A DNA stretch of 64,000 nt, from assembly GCA_004295085.1 (NCBI GenBank), contig SHNF01000002.1, positions 310,001 through 374,000 on the forward strand. The letters are read 5' to 3'. Under the pieces are notes generated by a model that was not told the DNA's origin, searched no databases, and worked only from the letters and a program-made list of their open reading frames with translations. This document shows positions 60,203 through 64,000 of the stretch, piece after piece. Every line of letters starts with the position of its first letter. Position 1 is the stretch's first letter. Position numbers and translations under genes: made by a program. This DNA is from Planctomycetota bacterium. Its GTDB lineage: Bacteria; Planctomycetota; UBA1135.

Positions 60203-61609
60203 TCAGCGGCCGCGCAGCTCGGGCTCGACCAGCACCCACCAGCCGCACTCGGACTCCAGCAGGCCGCCGTCGTCCTTGAGCACCCAGGGCAGGCGGTCGC
60301 CGGACATCTCGGTGGTGTCCCGGACGCGGCACACGACGCGGTACAGGCCTGGCTCGAACTCGTCCGGACGCATCTTGAACGCGTGTTCGCCCTTGCCGTT
60401 GCGGCGCGACTGCGCCGCCGGCTTGTCTTCCAGCGGCGCCAGCGGCCCGCGCTCCGACCGGCTCTTCTCGCCCGCGCCCGCGGGAGGAGGCGGCGCCTGC
60501 TCCGCCGGCAGCACCCACCAGCGCACCTCGAGCTCGTGGGACTTCGGCTGCAGCACGGTCACCCCCAGCTCGTGCGGCTTGTCGCCGCGCAAGATGCCGT
60601 CCTTCGCGCCGGCTTCGGGACGCGCGTAGGGGTGCGCGTCCGGGACCACGGCGTCGATCGGGTCCACGTAGCGGTACAGGTTCAGGACGATCTGCTCGCG
60701 GCACACGGGGCAGTAGTCGCGGCCGGCGTTCATGGCGCAGCCGCGCACCGACGGCTTCCAGGTGCCGCGCACGCGGCCGCCGCCGCCGCGATGGATGCCG
60801 ACCTCGGTGCCACGCACGTCCAGCCAGTGGCGCCACGGCACCTTCTTCGGGTCGTCGGTGGTGGCCAGGTTGGGCGCCTCGCCGGGCGGGCCGGTGTAGC
60901 CGACGTCGTCGTCGTACTCGTCGGCCAGGCCGGCGAAGGCGTGTCCCCACTCGTGGTACACGACCTGGTCGGGGCGGCCGCCCAGGGTGGCGATGCCGCC
61001 GCCGCCGGTTCCGTGCGATCCGGACGGCACGAACACGCACACCAGGCCGTCGTGCTCGGGCAGCTCTGCCAGCCAGCGGTGCACGCGGCTTCCGTCCACG
61101 GCCACCTGCCCGCTGCTCAGGCCGGAGGCCGCGGCGCGCAGCGCGGTGTCCTTCTCGCGCCCGTAGCCGCCGACGCCGCTCTCGGCGCTGAACAGGTTGC
61201 AGCGGATGAAGTTGTGGTAGCCGTAGTACTCGCCCAGCACCGGATGCTGGCGGAACAGGTCGGGCACGTAGCGGGCCAGGCGGTCGAAGGATTCCTGCTC
61301 CTCCCGCATGTAGCCGTCGCCCATGACGACGACGTCCACGCGGTTGGCGGAGGGGCCGGCGCGCTCCATGTCGGCGCAGCCGAGGTAGCCGCTGGGCTGG
61401 CCGATGCGGCGCGTGGCGGTGCGCCCGCCGTCCGTCTCCGGATAGCGCGCCATGGCCGTGAGGTACTTCTGGTACGCGGCGTGGTATTCGCCCTTGGAGG
61501 CCAGCCGCTCCGCGCTCTCGATCAACTCGGCCGCCTTCTCCGCATCGGTCTTGAGCTGCGGGACGGCCAGCAGGAATCCGAGGAGGAGGGCCGAAGGCAT
61601 AGGTTCCAT
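60203..61609 (-). CDS. M64-family (IgA-peptidase-like) metallopeptidase
   Basis: A 468-residue protein. N-terminal short hydrophobic segment (MPSALLLGFLLAVPQL), a helical TPR-like part (about 20-55), then the M64 domain: VVVMGDGYMREEQESF (the family's GDGYT-like motif), H219-EWG-H223-AFAGLADEY zinc site and CAMNAGRDYCPVCREQI. The C-terminal 120 residues are a beta domain (VLQPKSHELEVRWWVLP). Likely exported. It begins 14 bp after the moaA stop; possibly cotranscribed with it, but the functions are unrelated. Confidence 0.9.
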   Translation of the reverse strand: MEPMPSALLLGFLLAVPQLKTDAEKAAELIESAERLASKGEYHAAYQKYLTAMARYPETDGGRTATRRIGQPSGYLGCADMERAGPSANRVDVVVMGDGYMREEQESFDRLARYVPDLFRQHPVLGEYYGYHNFIRCNLFSAESGVGGYGREKDTALRAAASGLSSGQVAVDGSRVHRWLAELPEHDGLVCVFVPSGSHGTGGGGIATLGGRPDQVVYHEWGHAFAGLADEYDDDVGYTGPPGEAPNLATTDDPKKVPWRHWLDVRGTEVGIHRGGGGRVRGTWKPSVRGCAMNAGRDYCPVCREQIVLNLYRYVDPIDAVVPDAHPYARPEAGAKDGILRGDKPHELGVTVLQPKSHELEVRWWVLPAEQAPPPPAGAGEKSRSERGPLAPLEDKPAAQSRRNGKGEHAFKMRPDEFEPGLYRVVCRVRDTTEMSGDRLPWVLKDDGGLLESECGWWVLVEPELRGR

Positions 61610-61623
61610 TATTCCGTGGTCCC

Positions 61624-62649
61624 CTACCCGCCGCGCGTGTGCATCTCCAGGTGCGGATCCTCGCGCAGGCTCCGGATGGAGAGCAGTGGGGCCTCGTGGC
61701 GTGCCGCCAGGCGCGCCTCCGCCCCGCGGTCGGCGCGGGCGCTCCAGGCGGCGCGCACGCGCTCGGCCAGCTCCTCCGGGCTTGCGCCGGCACGCAGCGG
61801 CCCGCGCAGGTCCACTCCCTGCGCCGCGTACAGGCACAGGTACCACATGCCGTCGGCGGTCAGCCGGCTGCGGTCGCAGGAGCTGCAGAAGGGAGCGGTC
61901 ACGGAGGCGATGATGCCGAAGGTCGTGCCGTCCGGCAGGCGGAACCGCTGCGCCGGCGCGCTCGTGTCCTCCCGGAGCGGCTCGATCGCGCCGTAGCGGG
62001 CGCGCAGCCGCTCCAGGATCTCCGCGCGCGCGACCACGTGCTCCGGCGACCAGCGCGTGGCGCCACCCACGTCCATGTACTCGATGTAGCGCAGCTCCGC
62101 GCCGGCCGCGCGCGCGTAGTCGAGCAGGTCCTCCAGCTCGTCGTCGTTGACGCCGCGCATGAGCACGGAGTCGAGCTTGGTGCCCCTGAACCCGGCGCGC
62201 TGCGCCGCCTCGACTCCGGCCAGCACCGCGGCCAGATCGTCCCGGCGCGTCAGGGCGCGGAAGCGCTCGCGGCGCAGCGTGTCCAGGCTCACCGTGACGC
62301 GGTGCAGCCCGGCCGCGCGCAAGGCCGCCGCGTGCTCGGCCAGCAGCACGCCGTTGGTGGTCATGGCCAGGTCCCGCAGGCGCGGCTCGCCGGCCAGCAT
62401 CGCCACGAGCGCGGGGAGCTCGCGGCGCAGCAGCGGCTCGCCGCCGGTCAGGCGCAGCTTGTCCACGCCCAGGCCGGCGAAGACCCGCACCAGCGCCAGG
62501 ATCTCCTCGAAGCGCAGGATGTCCCGGCGCGGCAGCCACACGTACTCCTCCTCCGGCATGCAGTACGCGCAGCGCAGGTTGCAGCGGTCGGTGACCGACA
62601 GGCGCAGGTTGCGCAGCGGCCGGGCGCAGCGGTCTCTCAAGGACCGCAT
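61624..62649 (-). CDS. moaA: GTP 3',8-cyclase MoaA
   Basis: A 341-residue radical SAM enzyme for the first step of molybdenum-cofactor synthesis (GTP to 3',8-cyclo-7,8-dihydro-GTP). Radical-SAM cluster C23-x3-C27-x2-C30 (DRCNLRCAYC), TGGEPLL, and the second cluster C255-x2-C258-x13-C272 (FCSSCDRSRLTADGMWYLC) are present, and it ends in the GlyGly tail typical of MoaA. No other moa gene is visible in the window, so the pathway is completed elsewhere. Confidence 0.95.
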   Translation of the reverse strand: MRSLRDRCARPLRNLRLSVTDRCNLRCAYCMPEEEYVWLPRRDILRFEEILALVRVFAGLGVDKLRLTGGEPLLRRELPALVAMLAGEPRLRDLAMTTNGVLLAEHAAALRAAGLHRVTVSLDTLRRERFRALTRRDDLAAVLAGVEAAQRAGFRGTKLDSVLMRGVNDDELEDLLDYARAAGAELRYIEYMDVGGATRWSPEHVVARAEILERLRARYGAIEPLREDTSAPAQRFRLPDGTTFGIIASVTAPFCSSCDRSRLTADGMWYLCLYAAQGVDLRGPLRAGASPEELAERVRAAWSARADRGAEARLAARHEAPLLSIRSLREDPHLEMHTRGG

Positions 62650-62754
62650 GATAACGGTTGACCGCTCCGCTGGCCGTCCAGGGCCGCCGGCGGGCCTCCG
62701 GGGCGGCCCGGCCGCCGATGGCCGCCCGTCGGTCGCCGGCCGCCAGCGGCCCGG

Positions 62755-62760
62755 TATAGT
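62755..62760 (+). promoter_or_regulatory. TATAGT -10 element
   Basis: TATAGT in the 174-bp divergent region between moaA and the membrane protein, 39 nt before ATG 62800 and 63 nt before ATG 62824. Confidence 0.4.
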
Positions 62761-62823
62761 GCCGTCCGTCGGCGCTGGTCCATCTCTGTTTGCACTGGCA
62801 TGGTCCGAGCTGGAACCATCATC

Positions 62824-63363
62824 ATGAAGCAGGCTCCGCACTTCCCGGGCCGCACACGCTGGTTGGCGTGCGCCCTCGCCGCGCTCCTGTGCGCGCTCGC
62901 TGCCGCCGGAGCTCCCGCGCGCGCAGAACGGTCCAGCGCCGTACCGGGGAATCAGTTCGGCGTGCTGTTGGACGAGGAAACGTGGCTGATGCTCTACCTG
63001 ACCGGCAAGCTCGCCGACGGCGCCCGCGCCTGGCTCGAGGATCGCAACTACGCAGTGCAGGTGGTGACGTCCTCGAACGCCGCCGTTCCGCTCACGGAGC
63101 AGGACGAATTCGTCGTGAACGATCTGTCGCTGTCCTCGAGCTCCGATTCCAACGGTGTCGTCACCTTGATCGTCACTCCCGTCGTGCAAGGGCTTCCCAA
63201 TAATCCGGTTCTGGTCACCAAGCACGATTTTCACCCGGAATGGATGCTGGGACTGCTCATCGGGATCATCGTCCTGGTGCTGGTGCTGTGGGCGCTGGAC
63301 CGCCGCTTCCTGCAGCGACGATTGCGGGAGCTGGGCCGGGAGCTGCGCGACCGCGGCGCCTAG
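62824..63363 (+). CDS. exported single-pass membrane protein, unknown function
   Basis: A 179-residue protein: signal peptide (RTRWLACALAALLCALAAAGAPARA), an extracytoplasmic beta-rich region (about 38-130) and a C-terminal membrane helix (about 142-162, MLGLLIGIIVLVLVLWAL) followed by a basic helix (RRFLQRRLRELGRELRDRG). ATG 62824 is preferred to ATG 62800 for signal-peptide shape. No family recognised. Confidence 0.65.
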   Translation: MKQAPHFPGRTRWLACALAALLCALAAAGAPARAERSSAVPGNQFGVLLDEETWLMLYLTGKLADGARAWLEDRNYAVQVVTSSNAAVPLTEQDEFVVNDLSLSSSSDSNGVVTLIVTPVVQGLPNNPVLVTKHDFHPEWMLGLLIGIIVLVLVLWALDRRFLQRRLRELGRELRDRGA

Positions 63364-63371
63364 CCTGCGCC

Positions 63372-64000
63372 TCAGCGCTCCACCGGCCGCGACACGCGCA
63401 GCCCGCGCGAATAATTCAGCGTGCGCGGCGGATCGCGCTGCGCCAGTCCGTAGGCGCACAGGGTCGCGGGCATGGACCAGCACGCATACGTGTAGCACTT
63501 CTGCCTGCCCTCCTGGACCGGGTTCGCGCAGTCTCCAGGAGGGCCCGGGAATGCCGGGGGTGACGGCATGTACCAGTCCCGGAACCACTCGCCCACGTTG
63601 CCGTGCATGTCGTACAGGCCGCTGGCGTTGGGCCGGAAACTCCCGACGGGAGCGTGGAAACGGAACCCGTCGTCCCATTCCTCGGTCCCCTGGGGCGCGA
63701 AATCGCGCGCTGCGGCGTCGGCGATGTTCTCCTTCCCGCGCAGGCAGTCGGGGACGTCCCCCCAGGACCACTTCTGCTGACCGGAGGCCGGGCGCATGCA
63801 CGCGTAGTCCCACTGGACCGCCGTGGGCAGGGTCAGGCCCAGGCGCCGCGCAAACTCCCGGCTGTCCTCCCAGCTCACCGACTCCACGGGATGCAGGCTG
63901 GTGAAGGCGTAGCCGGCGGACACGGTACCGGCCGCGAAGTGCGCCGGCTGGGTGCCCATGATCCTGGCCCACTGCGCCTGGGTCACCTCGTACCTGCCCA
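63372..64000 (-). CDS. formylglycine-generating-enzyme-family protein (5' partial)
   Basis: The last 208 or so residues are present; the frame runs off the window end (codons seen from 63998). GRYEVTQAQWARIMG, HPVESVSWEDSREFARRLGLTLPTAVQWDYACM, YDMHGNVGEWFRDWY and a closing RGLRVSR are the FGE-sulfatase fold signature. The region before the end is unusual: KCYTYACWSMPATLC replaces the normal RGGSW motif, so enzymatic maturation of sulfatases is unlikely; such FGE-like folds often have other binding roles. Four nearby Cys suggest disulfides. Confidence 0.85.
   Translation of the reverse strand, partial: GRYEVTQAQWARIMGTQPAHFAAGTVSAGYAFTSLHPVESVSWEDSREFARRLGLTLPTAVQWDYACMRPASGQQKWSWGDVPDCLRGKENIADAAARDFAPQGTEEWDDGFRFHAPVGSFRPNASGLYDMHGNVGEWFRDWYMPSPPAFPGPPGDCANPVQEGRQKCYTYACWSMPATLCAYGLAQRDPPRTLNYSRGLRVSRPVER

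Overview
The window looks like a chromosomal segment of a high-GC member of the Planctomycetota (PVC group). Pointers are a 1,550-residue protein that combines a PVC-type membrane-bound dehydrogenase propeller, HEAT repeats and a CxxCH heme segment; several large exported FG-GAP, VCBS and HAF repeat proteins that share a C-terminal beta module; and a dense set of secreted or lipid-anchored metallopeptidases. No rRNA, tRNA, CRISPR array, transposase or integrase was recognised. The taxonomic call is inference from gene content only.

Layout. 1-3.1 kb: tail of an unknown protein, a 7Fe ferredoxin, a coiled-coil membrane protein, a SprT-like metalloprotease and the first A/B pair of an unnamed family of small basic coiled-coil proteins. 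3.2-15.6 kb: exported repeat or sandwich proteins (FG-GAP, VCBS, HAF, CARDB), a PepSY protein, a bacterial PH-like protein and several small genes. 15.7-18.5 kb: an M61-like peptidase with a PDZ domain and a low-complexity exported protein. 18.9-32.4 kb: one minus-strand operon of eight tightly packed heavy-metal efflux genes with visibly lower GC than its surroundings (25501-25560 has 37 G/C of 60; 36001-36060 has 44 of 60). It encodes two HME-RND pumps, two adaptors, one outer-membrane factor, a P1B-ATPase, a lipoprotein built of CxxHx6CxxC modules and a Cys-rich leader protein. 32.9-34.9 kb: a mercuric-reductase-like flavoprotein and the second small coiled-coil pair. 35-49 kb: an S46 peptidase, the ceramidase/PVC-dehydrogenase/heme fusion, HEAT and TPR proteins, an XRE regulator, an M13 peptidase, a Ca2+/H+ antiporter and a lipoprotein MsrB. 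49.2-53.4 kb: two tandem GH-A-type glycosidase paralogs. 53.5-64 kb: Tpx, an M14 peptidase, a saccharopine-dehydrogenase-like protein, an unusual endonuclease III homolog, a VPS62-like protein, an M64 peptidase, MoaA, a membrane protein and a partial formylglycine-generating-enzyme-like protein.

How it works together. The metal operon reads as a complete envelope detoxification unit: cytosol to periplasm by the ATPase, then periplasm to outside by the RND pumps sharing one outer-membrane channel, with a periplasmic Cys/His module as a probable metal receptor. The peptidases, glycosidases and repeat proteins suggest a scavenging, surface-active lifestyle. Two translation-initiation styles are visible: some genes have clear Shine-Dalgarno sites, others carry a TANNNT -10 hexamer 6-10 nt before the start codon, implying leaderless mRNAs. 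The most novel-looking elements are the paired small coiled-coil family, the 28-residue Cys/His module, and an endonuclease III homolog whose catalytic Asp is Glu.
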